Origin: an uncultured Lachnospiraceae bacterium
GTDB lineage: Bacteria > Bacillota > Clostridia > Lachnospirales > Lachnospiraceae
Direction: 5' to 3'
Assembly: GCA_905199445.1 (NCBI GenBank)
Contig: CAJKGK010000001.1
Location: 248,001-312,000, forward strand
DNA: 64,000 bases
Part shown: piece by piece, positions 50,459-59,928 of the stretch
Layout of the letters: every line of letters begins with the position of its first letter
Numbering within the stretch: position 1 is the first letter of the stretch
Program-made: the position numbers and the translations under genes
Notes under the pieces: generated by a model
Told to the model about the DNA's origin: nothing
Seen by the model: only the letters and a program-made list of their open reading frames with translations
Databases searched by the model: none

Positions 50459-51364
50459 TTAGCCCTTAACGGCTCCCAATGTAAGGCCCTTGACAAAATA
50501 TCGTTGTACAAAGGGATAAAGTAAAATAATAGGGCCTGTGACAACAACGGTTAATGCCATTTTTGTTGCCTCAATAGGCACACTGTCCACAACCATACCC
50601 GACTCGGCCGCGATATTTTTCAGCGCCTGAGCATCGTTGACCAGCTTATAGAGCTGGTACTGAAGGCTGTACAGCTTTTCATTATTAATAAACAACATGG
50701 AATTGTACCAGTCATTCCAGTATGTCAGCGCCGTAAATAATCCAATTGTTGCAATGACCGGTTTGGATAAGGGCCAGATCAGTTTAAGGAAGATTTTAAA
50801 GTCACCGGCACCGTCGATTTTAGCAGATTCAGTAACCTCAAAAGGTACACTGGACATAAAGCCTTTCACAAGCAGAATATTCCATACAGAGACAACGCCT
50901 GGAAGAATCATGGCCAGAATGTTGTCTTTCAGATGAAGATACTGAACGCATAAAATATACCATGGCATCAGACCGCCTGAAAACAGTGTGGTAAAAAAGA
51001 AATAAAAGGAAAATTTATTTCTCCATTCAAAGTCTTTTCTCTGAAGCACGTAACCGGTCATTGTGTTTAAAAATACACTTAATGTGGTTCCGACAATGGT
51101 TACAACGATGGTCACGCCATACGAGCGAATAATCGTCATCGGATTTTCAAATATGGTTTTATAACTGTCCAGAGAAAATTCTCTTGGAATAATGCTGTAT
51201 CCATATTTAATAATTGAAGATTCTGAAGTAAAGGAAGAACCGATAACGATCAGAAACGGAATCAGGCAGACAACTGCAAAGATAAACAGCAGTGTGTAGC
51301 CAACGGCCTTAAAGATTTTCTCGTCTTTGCCCATTCGGCGTTTTCCTATTGATTTTGAAATCAT
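50459..51364 (-). CDS. ABC sugar permease, LplC/YtcP type
   Basis: 301-residue inner-membrane permease with six helices and the EAA loop (TESAKIDGAGDFKIFLKLIWPLSKP) that contacts the ATPase. Typical second permease of CUT1-type importers using large lipoprotein receptors. It lies 21 bp after the first permease and 49 bp before the receptor gene. Confidence 0.95.
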   Translation of the reverse strand: MISKSIGKRRMGKDEKIFKAVGYTLLFIFAVVCLIPFLIVIGSSFTSESSIIKYGYSIIPREFSLDSYKTIFENPMTIIRSYGVTIVVTIVGTTLSVFLNTMTGYVLQRKDFEWRNKFSFYFFFTTLFSGGLMPWYILCVQYLHLKDNILAMILPGVVSVWNILLVKGFMSSVPFEVTESAKIDGAGDFKIFLKLIWPLSKPVIATIGLFTALTYWNDWYNSMLFINNEKLYSLQYQLYKLVNDAQALKNIAAESGMVVDSVPIEATKMALTVVVTGPIILLYPFVQRYFVKGLTLGAVKG

Positions 51365-51385
51365 ATGCTTACCGTCCCTCCTCTT

Positions 51386-52321
51386 TTAGAATAACGAATA
51401 ATTTTCGTCTTTTTTCTTAACAATCCAGTTGGCAATAATAATTGTGATAAAGCACAGTACCGATTGATAGAAGCCTATGGCAACCGTCTGTCCCACATCC
51501 GTTGCCGCAATGGTCATCCTGAAAACATAGGTATCAATAACATCGGTTTTGTCAAAGAGCAGACCGTTTTGTCCGACCAGCTGATAGAACAGGTCCAGGT
51601 TTCCTCTGAATATTTTCCCCAGCGCCAACAGCGTCAGTGTAATAATTGTAGGTGTAATGCTGGGCAGTGTAATGTAACGGATTCTCTGAAAAATATTGGC
51701 ACCGTCAATGGAAGCCGCTTCATACAGGGAATTATCCACCCCGAGAATTGCTGCCAGGTAAACGACAACGCCGTAACCCACGCCTTTCCACGCCGAGAAG
51801 GCTACAATGATAAACGGCCACCATCCGGACTCACCATAAAAATTAATGGGATCCATGCCCATACTTGTAAGCACGCCGTTTAATGTCCCTGTCTCATAGG
51901 ATAAAATACTATAGGCAATAGAACCCACAACAACCCAGGAAATAAAATAGGGAAGAAAGATCACAGACTGCATCAGCTTTTTCAGCCATTTTCCGGCCAT
52001 TTCACTGAGAATGATGGCAAACAAAATTTCCAGTGTTGTGTTAATCACAATAAAGGCCAGATTGTACAAAGCCGTATTTCTTGTAACAGACAAAGCCTTT
52101 CCGGATTCAAAGAAAAACTTAAAATTTTCCAGTCCCACCCATGGGCTTCCAAAAATTCCATCTGCATAATTAAACCGTTCAAATGCCATAACCAAACCGC
52201 CCATTGGTAAATAAGCAAAAATGAAAATCAGCAGCGCCGATGGGAGCAGCATCAAAAGCAACGTCCTGTATTTGACCACTTTCTTAAAAAATCCATGGGA
52301 TTTTCCTTTTTGAATATTCAT
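51386..52321 (-). CDS. ABC sugar permease, LplB/YteP type
   Basis: 311-residue membrane permease with six helices and EAA loop (EAASIDGANIFQRIRYITLPSITP). First gene of the importer set; pairs with LplC-like permease for import of oligosaccharides such as rhamnogalacturonides or aldouronates. Preceded by its own promoter, separate from the rhamnosidase gene. Confidence 0.95.
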   Translation of the reverse strand: MNIQKGKSHGFFKKVVKYRTLLLMLLPSALLIFIFAYLPMGGLVMAFERFNYADGIFGSPWVGLENFKFFFESGKALSVTRNTALYNLAFIVINTTLEILFAIILSEMAGKWLKKLMQSVIFLPYFISWVVVGSIAYSILSYETGTLNGVLTSMGMDPINFYGESGWWPFIIVAFSAWKGVGYGVVVYLAAILGVDNSLYEAASIDGANIFQRIRYITLPSITPTIITLTLLALGKIFRGNLDLFYQLVGQNGLLFDKTDVIDTYVFRMTIAATDVGQTVAIGFYQSVLCFITIIIANWIVKKKDENYSLF

Positions 52322-52402
52322 GATTCAATCCCCCGTTTGTACGTTTGTGTGTTTTAGATATTTTGTATAGCTTAAGGTTCCGGATCCTTTGTTTATGTGT
52401 TT

Positions 52403-52431
52403 ATTATACCAACAGATGATTCGTGCTTAAA
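52403..52431 (-). promoter_or_regulatory. Promoter of the ABC importer operon
   Basis: Minus strand TTTAAG (52426-52431), 17-nt spacer, TATAAT (52403-52408) with extended TGG. The weak -35 suggests an activator, presumably the YesN-like regulator. Confidence 0.6.
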
Positions 52432-52489
52432 CCGTAAGGTATTCATATCCTACTAGAAAATATTCACATCACAGGAAAATAATCAACAT

Positions 52490-55171
52490 TTATTCTTCAA
52501 ACTCGTAATGATAGCTGCCCGAGCCTAGTTTTTCCCGGGTTTGAAGCAAATCATTGATAAAAACAGCCGTTGCATTAGGCGGAATTTCAAAGTCCAGTAC
52601 AATCTTATTGTCAGACCGTTTCCAGTTCAGGCTTAATTTGCCGTAGGGATGCATGGTCCATGCCTGGACATGATTGCAGGATTGGGAAAAATATGGACGA
52701 ATCTGAATTTCATCAAAAGAATATGGCGTCCGTATACTGTAAATCCCAGCCAGACCGCCATAAAACCATTCTTCCACGGATCCCAGCATAAAATGGTTCT
52801 GAGAACCATGCGGGCGCTTTGGATCCGGTCCATCCCATTCTTCGGTCAGAGTTGTGGCTTTGCAGGCCACCTGATAACCATAGCCAGGGCGGTCTGTAAT
52901 ACCAGTCATCCGGTCAATCAAGTCACTGCGGCCGTATTGCATCAATGCCGCCATGACAAACGGATGCCCAATATCCCCGGCCGTTGTCTGATAATCTCTG
53001 GAACAGATATCCCTGACAAGTACATCAAGAACTTTAGAAACCTGATCCTCAGGAACAAGCCCGGTCACAAGACTCATCGCCTGGGCAGCCTGGCTTCCGT
53101 TGGCATAGCGCCCGGTCTGATCATCATAAAACTGGAGATTATATTCCTCAAAGACCTGAGCCATGAGCTGCCGGTAAGCTTTGGCATCTGCTTCCCTGCC
53201 AACGGTTTGGGCAGCAAAACTCATAATTTTCAGATCATAGTAATAAATATTTGTGGCCACCACCGGCACCGGTGTATTCTGGGACCATGGGGTCATGGGG
53301 CCAATATCCAGCCAGTCTCCAAGGCCGTGATGAAGGATATGGTGATGTGTCCGGGACGTAAGGTAATCCATGTATTTTTTCATTGGGCCATAATATCTTG
53401 AAAAAATTTCCTTATCCCCGAATCGTTTATACATATACCACGGATTAATAATCAAAGCACTGCCCCACTCCGGAGAATCATTAAAACCCTCATGATAACC
53501 GAAAACCACATACTGGGGACAAATATCCGGTATAAGCCCGTTTTCATACTGAGCTTCTTCCATATCCTGTTCAATCTTTTCATATAGATTATGAACATTA
53601 TAATTATACATAATGGACGGACCAATCAGGTGCGTTTGTTCAAGCCAGCCCAGTTTTTCACGATGAGGACAGTCTGTAAATATGTTTTTTGTATTGCTTA
53701 ATATGGCCTGACAAATCATTTGGTGAATTCGGTTAAACAAATCAGAATCACACCAGAAACCACCGTTTTCTATTCTGTCCGGATAAATAAATTCCCCCAA
53801 AAATTCCGTAAGTACAGGAAGATTCAGGGCCTGGGAAGGGCGCATTCCCGTGTCTGGATCCAAAACATCCGCACAGGATGGCACTGCATTTTCCACAAGT
53901 ACATATCGAAAGCCTGTATAAGTGAAACGGGGATGATACGTCTGATATTTTTCTCCATCCATGATGTAGGTCCACCCATACCCCTTTCCGGTGACCCGCT
54001 GGTCCGGAAGCCCCTGATCATCCAGAAGCTCCGCCGGCGTGAAGGTAACCGTATGGCCCGTCATCGCATGATCTGCCGTCAGTTCTGCCCTGATCCATCC
54101 TGAAAAGTTGGTTCCCAGATCACAAAGATACTTCCCATCCCCAATACGCCGAACACTTTGAGTCTCATATCTGTCCATAACCTTTAGGGGCTGCGTCAGG
54201 CGGGGGATCAGTCGCCCCTTTGGGGCATTGACCGCCACTGCCGGCTTCCATGAATCATCCATTTGATAAGCTGCCCCGGAAAATCCCCTTTTTTTCAGCC
54301 GGGCATCAAAATCTTCACCGCCGTATATACAGGAAAAAGTCAGCGCCGAAGGCGCCATAAACCAGTCCGTACCACTCACAATTTCCTGCCGGCTTCCGTC
54401 TGTATAAGTCAGATTCAGCTGCAGCAAAAATTTGCACTTGCCAAAGCTTCTGGGAAAATAGACATAGCGGCCCCCGGGCACATTATACATACCGTCTCCC
54501 AAAATAACGCCCAGTCCATTATCCCCCTGCCCTAAAAACCGGGTCACATCATAGCAGGAATACTGACAGCTTTTATCATAATTACTCCATCCGCTTTCCA
54601 GTACCTCGTCGGTACATCGACTGCCGTTGACATACAGCTCAAAATGCCCAAGACCGCAAATATACATCCCCGCACATTGAAGATCTCCATCAATTGTGAA
54701 TGTTTTTCTGAATATATGATAAACATGATCCTCCACTTCTCCGATCCAGGTACCATGCCAGTCCGACGCTTCAAGTAAAGCCGTCTTAAACCGCCCCGTA
54801 GCCTGGGCACTTTCCTCGACACCAGAGATACAGCCAGACGCCCCAGAGCACGCCCATGGTCTGCCATGCCCCCATACCTGCACGCGCCAGAAATAATTGT
54901 GGTCGGAAACCAGAGGACGGCTTTTGCCAATCTTATGATGCATACGATCCGACTTGATCTTTTGACTGTCCCATACAAGGTTGGTTTCATTTTCCAGATC
55001 CGCTTCATTTTCTGCTACAATAACCCTGTATGCGGTCTGCTTCCAGTCCCGAAGACCGGTTTTTACATTCCACGAAAGTACCGGCTGCTGCCTGCCTACC
55101 CCAATGGGACTGTCTTCATATTCTGTTAAAAGCTTTGTGACTTCCATGTTTCTCTTTTCCTCCATAATCAA
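52490..55171 (-). CDS. Alpha-L-rhamnosidase (GH78)
   Basis: 893-residue cytoplasmic enzyme releasing terminal alpha-L-rhamnose. Beta-sandwich domains fill the first half and the (alpha/alpha)6 barrel the second. The motif TDCPHREKLGWLEQTHL near residue 500 contains the acidic residues of GH78 catalysis, and the C-terminal beta domain ends near QTREKLGSGSYHYEF. No signal peptide. It starts 14 bp after the sensor kinase gene, so it is read with the YesMN pair. Substrates are probably imported by the neighbouring ABC system. Confidence 0.93.
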   Translation of the reverse strand: MIMEEKRNMEVTKLLTEYEDSPIGVGRQQPVLSWNVKTGLRDWKQTAYRVIVAENEADLENETNLVWDSQKIKSDRMHHKIGKSRPLVSDHNYFWRVQVWGHGRPWACSGASGCISGVEESAQATGRFKTALLEASDWHGTWIGEVEDHVYHIFRKTFTIDGDLQCAGMYICGLGHFELYVNGSRCTDEVLESGWSNYDKSCQYSCYDVTRFLGQGDNGLGVILGDGMYNVPGGRYVYFPRSFGKCKFLLQLNLTYTDGSRQEIVSGTDWFMAPSALTFSCIYGGEDFDARLKKRGFSGAAYQMDDSWKPAVAVNAPKGRLIPRLTQPLKVMDRYETQSVRRIGDGKYLCDLGTNFSGWIRAELTADHAMTGHTVTFTPAELLDDQGLPDQRVTGKGYGWTYIMDGEKYQTYHPRFTYTGFRYVLVENAVPSCADVLDPDTGMRPSQALNLPVLTEFLGEFIYPDRIENGGFWCDSDLFNRIHQMICQAILSNTKNIFTDCPHREKLGWLEQTHLIGPSIMYNYNVHNLYEKIEQDMEEAQYENGLIPDICPQYVVFGYHEGFNDSPEWGSALIINPWYMYKRFGDKEIFSRYYGPMKKYMDYLTSRTHHHILHHGLGDWLDIGPMTPWSQNTPVPVVATNIYYYDLKIMSFAAQTVGREADAKAYRQLMAQVFEEYNLQFYDDQTGRYANGSQAAQAMSLVTGLVPEDQVSKVLDVLVRDICSRDYQTTAGDIGHPFVMAALMQYGRSDLIDRMTGITDRPGYGYQVACKATTLTEEWDGPDPKRPHGSQNHFMLGSVEEWFYGGLAGIYSIRTPYSFDEIQIRPYFSQSCNHVQAWTMHPYGKLSLNWKRSDNKIVLDFEIPPNATAVFINDLLQTREKLGSGSYHYEFEE

Positions 55172-55185
55172 ACAGCCCTCAGTAT

Positions 55186-56964
55186 TTACTGAGGGCCGGG
55201 TAATTGCTGTTTCGGGAAACGAAGGATCACCCTTGTCCCCTTATTGAGACGGCTTTCATAGGTCAAGCCAAAACCTTCTCCGAACACCAGCCCAATCCGT
55301 GCATTCACATTTCGAACGCCATAGCTGCTGCCGGATGAACGAATGGTACCGTCCATGATATGTCTCAGAGTTTCTTCATCCATTCCTATTCCGTCATCTT
55401 CAACGGTAAGACAGATTATATTTTCAGATTCAAGCCATCCGGTAATTTTAATCATTCCCTGCTTACCCTTTTTTTCAAAAATTCCATGGACAATGGCATT
55501 TTCCACTAAAGGCTGTAAAATAATTTTAGGCACCATACCATCTAAGATGTCAGAATCAATATCCTGAATAAAAGTTATTTTTCCAGGATAACGGATATCC
55601 TGAATCTTCATATAATAGCTTACATGATTGAGTTCCTTTTCCAGTGTCAGCATATCCTCACCTTTATTAAGTATCAGACGATAATACTTAGACAGGGCAA
55701 TCACCGCACTGCATATTTCGCCAGTTCTTCCCGCATGGGCCAGCCAGTTGATCATATCCAGTGTATTATACAAAAAGTGGGGATTGATCTGAGACTGAAG
55801 CGCCTTAAGCTCTGCACTTTTTAATTTCTGCCCCATTTTATACTGTGCATCCATAAGATCTGAGGTACGTTCGATCATTGTATTAAAATTATCATAAAGA
55901 ACACCGATTTCATCACTGCAGTCATTTTTCAGGTGAATATTCAGGTTCCCCTCCTGCACTGTTTTCATACTTCCTACCAGATATTCAATACGGCGCACTA
56001 TCCTGGAAATAATCATTGTCCCCACAATACTTGTCAGTATAATAAAAATCCCCATGACCGCAAACACCATGACCTGAACACGAAGCACGTCATTCATCAA
56101 ATCTGATTCTGGAATAACGGTCACCATATCCCAGTCTGTATTCTGGATCGAAGCCGCCATATAATAAACATTTTGCCCGCCAAAATAGCACTTGATCAGT
56201 TCATTATCCCACTGGCGTTTATGTAAAAAGGACGCCTTTCTTTCTTCCCACAGTCCCAGAGCTGTCATCTGTGCATCATTGGAGGTCGCCACAACAATAT
56301 TTTCTTCATTGACTAAATAGGTCACAGCTCCTGGCGTCACAGCAGCATTTTCCAGCGTCGTGGCAATGTCATCCTCATCAATATCTATCCTTAAAATGCC
56401 GATTCGGTTTTGGTAATTGTCCTCCCGGACAATATCCCGGACAAGCGCAATCTTTTTTCCAGAAAATTCCTTTTCAAGATAAAGATCCGGCGCAAAATAA
56501 ACCTTTGAATTCCGCTTATGGGTATACCAGCTTTGTGCCCAGGCTTCTTTCATGACAAAGATCCGTTCTCCGTCCCGGGTATCAGAAAGATGATTGGGAA
56601 TATAAATTTTAATATCCAAATACTGCTTACTGCCCTCCATACTCTGAAGGGTGCGCTGCAGAACCTCTCTCATGGCCAGCTGTTCATGGATATCCTGGCT
56701 GTTTTTTCCCAGATAGTTTTTTATCGTACTGTTGGTCACGACCATATCAGACAGATAAATCGCCTGAAGCATGCGATACTCCAGATAATCTTTGGCCTGC
56801 TCATAGCTTCTTGTTGCGGAATACCGCACCTTTTCGCTCATACTTTTCGACACTTCTGTATAAATAACAATGCTTACAATAATCAGGGGCAGGATAATTG
56901 AAAACACATAAAACAGCAGCATTTTCTTTTTCAGGCTCAGATTTTTAAACTTTATTTTTAACAT
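55186..56964 (-). CDS. YesM-family sensor histidine kinase
   Basis: 592-residue membrane kinase: N-terminal helix (about 14-36), extracellular dCache-like sensor, second helix (about 292-316), HAMP linker, then SQINPHFLYNTLDMINWLAHAG with phosphorylated His near residue 395, and an ATP-binding domain (VEDDGIGMD, SSYGVRNVNARI). Such kinases sense sugars outside the cell. It overlaps the YesN-like regulator gene by 1 bp and precedes the rhamnosidase. Confidence 0.95.
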   Translation of the reverse strand: MLKIKFKNLSLKKKMLLFYVFSIILPLIIVSIVIYTEVSKSMSEKVRYSATRSYEQAKDYLEYRMLQAIYLSDMVVTNSTIKNYLGKNSQDIHEQLAMREVLQRTLQSMEGSKQYLDIKIYIPNHLSDTRDGERIFVMKEAWAQSWYTHKRNSKVYFAPDLYLEKEFSGKKIALVRDIVREDNYQNRIGILRIDIDEDDIATTLENAAVTPGAVTYLVNEENIVVATSNDAQMTALGLWEERKASFLHKRQWDNELIKCYFGGQNVYYMAASIQNTDWDMVTVIPESDLMNDVLRVQVMVFAVMGIFIILTSIVGTMIISRIVRRIEYLVGSMKTVQEGNLNIHLKNDCSDEIGVLYDNFNTMIERTSDLMDAQYKMGQKLKSAELKALQSQINPHFLYNTLDMINWLAHAGRTGEICSAVIALSKYYRLILNKGEDMLTLEKELNHVSYYMKIQDIRYPGKITFIQDIDSDILDGMVPKIILQPLVENAIVHGIFEKKGKQGMIKITGWLESENIICLTVEDDGIGMDEETLRHIMDGTIRSSGSSYGVRNVNARIGLVFGEGFGLTYESRLNKGTRVILRFPKQQLPGPQ

Positions 56965-57767
56965 TATTTTCCAGCTCCGTGCATATAATCCGCAGGTGTC
57001 ACATGCTCAGATTTTTTAAATATTTTTATAAAATAATTACTGTCGGAAAATCCGGCTCTGGCAGCCACATCCTTGATTTTAACCGTAGGATTGCGGCGCA
57101 TAAACTCCTTGGCCCATGCCACACGCATCTGAATAATACACTGATTAATCGTCTTTTTCTTTTCCTTTTTAAACAGCCAGCACATATACTGTTTAGATAA
57201 ATCAAACTGATCTTCCAGCATGGTCAGCGACAGATTACAGTCCCCTAAATGATCCTGAATAAATCTTTCAATCTTATCCGCCATATTCATGGAAGACTGC
57301 CACTGGGCCGGAACAAGATCATCTTCCGGTATATCCTCTAAAATACCGCGAAACTGCTTTTTATACTCAGCCTCAATCTCCGCCTGGCGCCTTTGCTCCA
57401 TAATCTGCATCATCGCTGATTTCAAAGCCGTAACAACCTCATCGATCTCCACAGGCTTCTCAATATAATTGACGGCTGAAAGCTGAATCGCTGACTTTAA
57501 ATATTCCTTGTCGCAATAACCGCTGATAAAAATAAAACGGCATTTTTTATTAATTTTGCGCATTTCAAAGGCCATCGTAATGCCGTCCATTCTGGGCATA
57601 CGCACGTCTGTCATTACAATATCCGGACAGTGTTCTTTCGCCAGTGCCAACCCTTCCTCGCCGTCTTCGGCTGTATATACATCTTCAATCCCCAGAGATT
57701 CCCAGGGAATACTCATCATAAGCCCGTCTCTTGTGAGCATCTCATCTTCAACTAAAAGAACTTTCAC
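56964..57767 (-). CDS. YesN/AraC-family response regulator
   Basis: 267-residue regulator: receiver domain with phosphorylated Asp54 (IVMTDVRMPRMDG) and Asp8/Glu7 pocket, then an AraC-type double helix-turn-helix at the C-terminus (LSLTMLEDQFDLSKQYMCWLFKKE, VKIKDVAARAGFSDSNYFIKIFKK). Activates glycan genes nearby when phosphorylated by the kinase. Its promoter has an extended -10 (TGATATAAT) just upstream. Confidence 0.95.
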   Translation of the reverse strand: MKVLLVEDEMLTRDGLMMSIPWESLGIEDVYTAEDGEEGLALAKEHCPDIVMTDVRMPRMDGITMAFEMRKINKKCRFIFISGYCDKEYLKSAIQLSAVNYIEKPVEIDEVVTALKSAMMQIMEQRRQAEIEAEYKKQFRGILEDIPEDDLVPAQWQSSMNMADKIERFIQDHLGDCNLSLTMLEDQFDLSKQYMCWLFKKEKKKTINQCIIQMRVAWAKEFMRRNPTVKIKDVAARAGFSDSNYFIKIFKKSEHVTPADYMHGAGK

Positions 57768-57843
57768 GCTAACTCCCCCTGTTGGTTTTATTCACTGCCA
57801 TTATATCAAATATCAACCAGCAGGAAAAGCTTTCAGGTGATTT

Positions 57844-59898
57844 TCAGTCCATGATTATTTCCACATCCAAAGGCGCAATTTCCTTATCCTTATAAATGAT
57901 CGGATTCTGTGTGGTATTGAGCATAAATTCAGCGCACCGGCCATCTTTATGATATCTGCGATGGATTTCTAACCCCTTTGGCAGCTGTTCCCATGAAAGT
58001 CCGGCTCTGGTACAGATCATCTCAAACAGCCGGGCCGTCCCTTCTTCATCACACCGGGCGCCCAGGTACCAGGCTTCACCTTTTCCATAGGTATTTTCCG
58101 TAATCACCGGCATTTGGGCATAATAATCGGATGTATAAACGGCCACGGTCCTGGCCGTCTCTGTTTGAAGCACCTCACAAAAATCCCGGATTTCGTATAT
58201 GGCATTTTCCGGCATACACACCCGTTTTTTGTCTTCATCCAGGCATGTGCTGCTGTTCCCATTTTCCACAAACCTAAGACCGTTCCTCTCCTTTGGATAA
58301 AGACTGTCAATTTCTTCGGTGTACAGTCCGAAAACTTCCCTTAAGCCGTCTCCCGGAAAGCCGCCAAGCCAGCACAGGGTATTTTCATTCACATACCCGG
58401 TCAGGTAAGTGGCCAGCACCAGACCGCCGTTTTCTACATATTTTTTAAGACGGCCGGCAACACCCTCACCTAATACATACAGCATTGGGGCAATAATAAC
58501 CTTATACCGGTCAAATTCATCTTCCGGGGAAATCAGGGCCGGCTCAATGCCATGACACAACAGGTTTTTATAAAATTCTTCCACAGTCTCATCATAGTTT
58601 TTCCGATCCGAAAGACCTGCCATATCCTCAATAGCCCAGCGGCTGTTCCAGTCAAAAAGTACGGCCACATCACTTCGGATCACACTGCCCTGAATCTGTG
58701 AAAGCTCTTTTAGCTCTTGTCCCAGCTGAGCCACCTCTCTAAAAACCCGGGTATGATCTGTCCCCAGATGGTCAATCACCGCACCATGATATTGTTCAAA
58801 GGAGCCTCTGCTTTTTCTCCACTGGAAATACAAAATACTGTCTGAACCGCAGGCTACAGCCTGCATGGATGTAAGCCGGTGCATTCCGGGACGTTTCTGC
58901 CGGTTAGCCGGATGCCAGTTCACAATACTTGGCACACTTTCCATCAGAAGATAGGGCTGATCCGGCTTTAAGGAACGCATAACCGCATGTTCAAATGCTG
59001 TATGTAAAAACGTGTCTGTCAGTGTTTCTTTATCATTTCCCCACGCAGGATAGCTGTCCCAGGATATTATATCCAGCTCAGGGGCCATCTCATGATAATC
59101 CAGACCTTTATATACATGCATAAAGTTGGTTGTTATCGGAATATCCGGTGTAATCTCCCGCAAAATCTTAATTTCAAACTTCATGTAATCGTTCATATTC
59201 CATGTCGTAAAACGTTTCCAGTCCAGATTTAAGCCATGAATACTGCCTTCGCCTCTGGGGGTTGGCGGATCAATCTGATCAAAATCAGAGAATCTGTGGC
59301 TCCAGAAAGTTGTCCACCACTGCTGATTCAGACGATCAATGGTTTTATATTTTCGTTTCAGCCATGAACGAAAGCGCTCCACACATAGAGGACAGTAACA
59401 TACCCCACCCAATTCATTGGACACATGCCATAAAATAACCGCAGGATGGCTGCCATAGCGTCTGGCCAGAAGTTCATCCATCTGCGCCACCTTCTGACGA
59501 TAAACAGGTGAGCTCATACAGTGGTTATGACGAAGACCATGGGTATTTCGTACGCCCATTTCATTGACCCGCATCACCTCAGGATATTTTAAATCCATCC
59601 ACACCGGGCGGGCACCTGAAGGCGTAGCCAGAATCACATAAATCCCATTTTCATATAAACGGTCAATGATCTTATCCAGCCATTCAAAATAATACGCTCC
59701 CTCCCTGGGTTCATAAACTGACCATGAAAACACGCCCAAGGTCACCGTATTGACGCCGGCTTTTTTCATATATTCTATATCTTTTTCTAGAATATCCGGA
59801 CGGTCCAGCCACTGCTCCGGATTATAGTCTCCGCCGTGAAGAAGTCTGCCAGACAGCCGCTGCAGACGTTTTTCGCGCTGGGAAATTATGTCTTTCAT
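57844..59898 (-). CDS. Beta-galactosidase, GH42 (first copy)
   Basis: 684-residue cytoplasmic beta-galactosidase. TIM barrel with acid/base Glu162 (WHVSNELGG) and nucleophile Glu320 (LLMESVPS), zinc-type cysteines CYCPLC just after, then the trimerisation domain and a short beta domain. Releases galactose from oligosaccharides such as pectic galactan. Starts 30 bp after the second GH42 gene, so they form one transcript. Confidence 0.93.
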   Translation of the reverse strand: MKDIISQREKRLQRLSGRLLHGGDYNPEQWLDRPDILEKDIEYMKKAGVNTVTLGVFSWSVYEPREGAYYFEWLDKIIDRLYENGIYVILATPSGARPVWMDLKYPEVMRVNEMGVRNTHGLRHNHCMSSPVYRQKVAQMDELLARRYGSHPAVILWHVSNELGGVCYCPLCVERFRSWLKRKYKTIDRLNQQWWTTFWSHRFSDFDQIDPPTPRGEGSIHGLNLDWKRFTTWNMNDYMKFEIKILREITPDIPITTNFMHVYKGLDYHEMAPELDIISWDSYPAWGNDKETLTDTFLHTAFEHAVMRSLKPDQPYLLMESVPSIVNWHPANRQKRPGMHRLTSMQAVACGSDSILYFQWRKSRGSFEQYHGAVIDHLGTDHTRVFREVAQLGQELKELSQIQGSVIRSDVAVLFDWNSRWAIEDMAGLSDRKNYDETVEEFYKNLLCHGIEPALISPEDEFDRYKVIIAPMLYVLGEGVAGRLKKYVENGGLVLATYLTGYVNENTLCWLGGFPGDGLREVFGLYTEEIDSLYPKERNGLRFVENGNSSTCLDEDKKRVCMPENAIYEIRDFCEVLQTETARTVAVYTSDYYAQMPVITENTYGKGEAWYLGARCDEEGTARLFEMICTRAGLSWEQLPKGLEIHRRYHKDGRCAEFMLNTTQNPIIYKDKEIAPLDVEIIMD

Positions 59899-59928
59899 AT
59901 ACCTGCTCCTTTCCTGATGTATAAACGA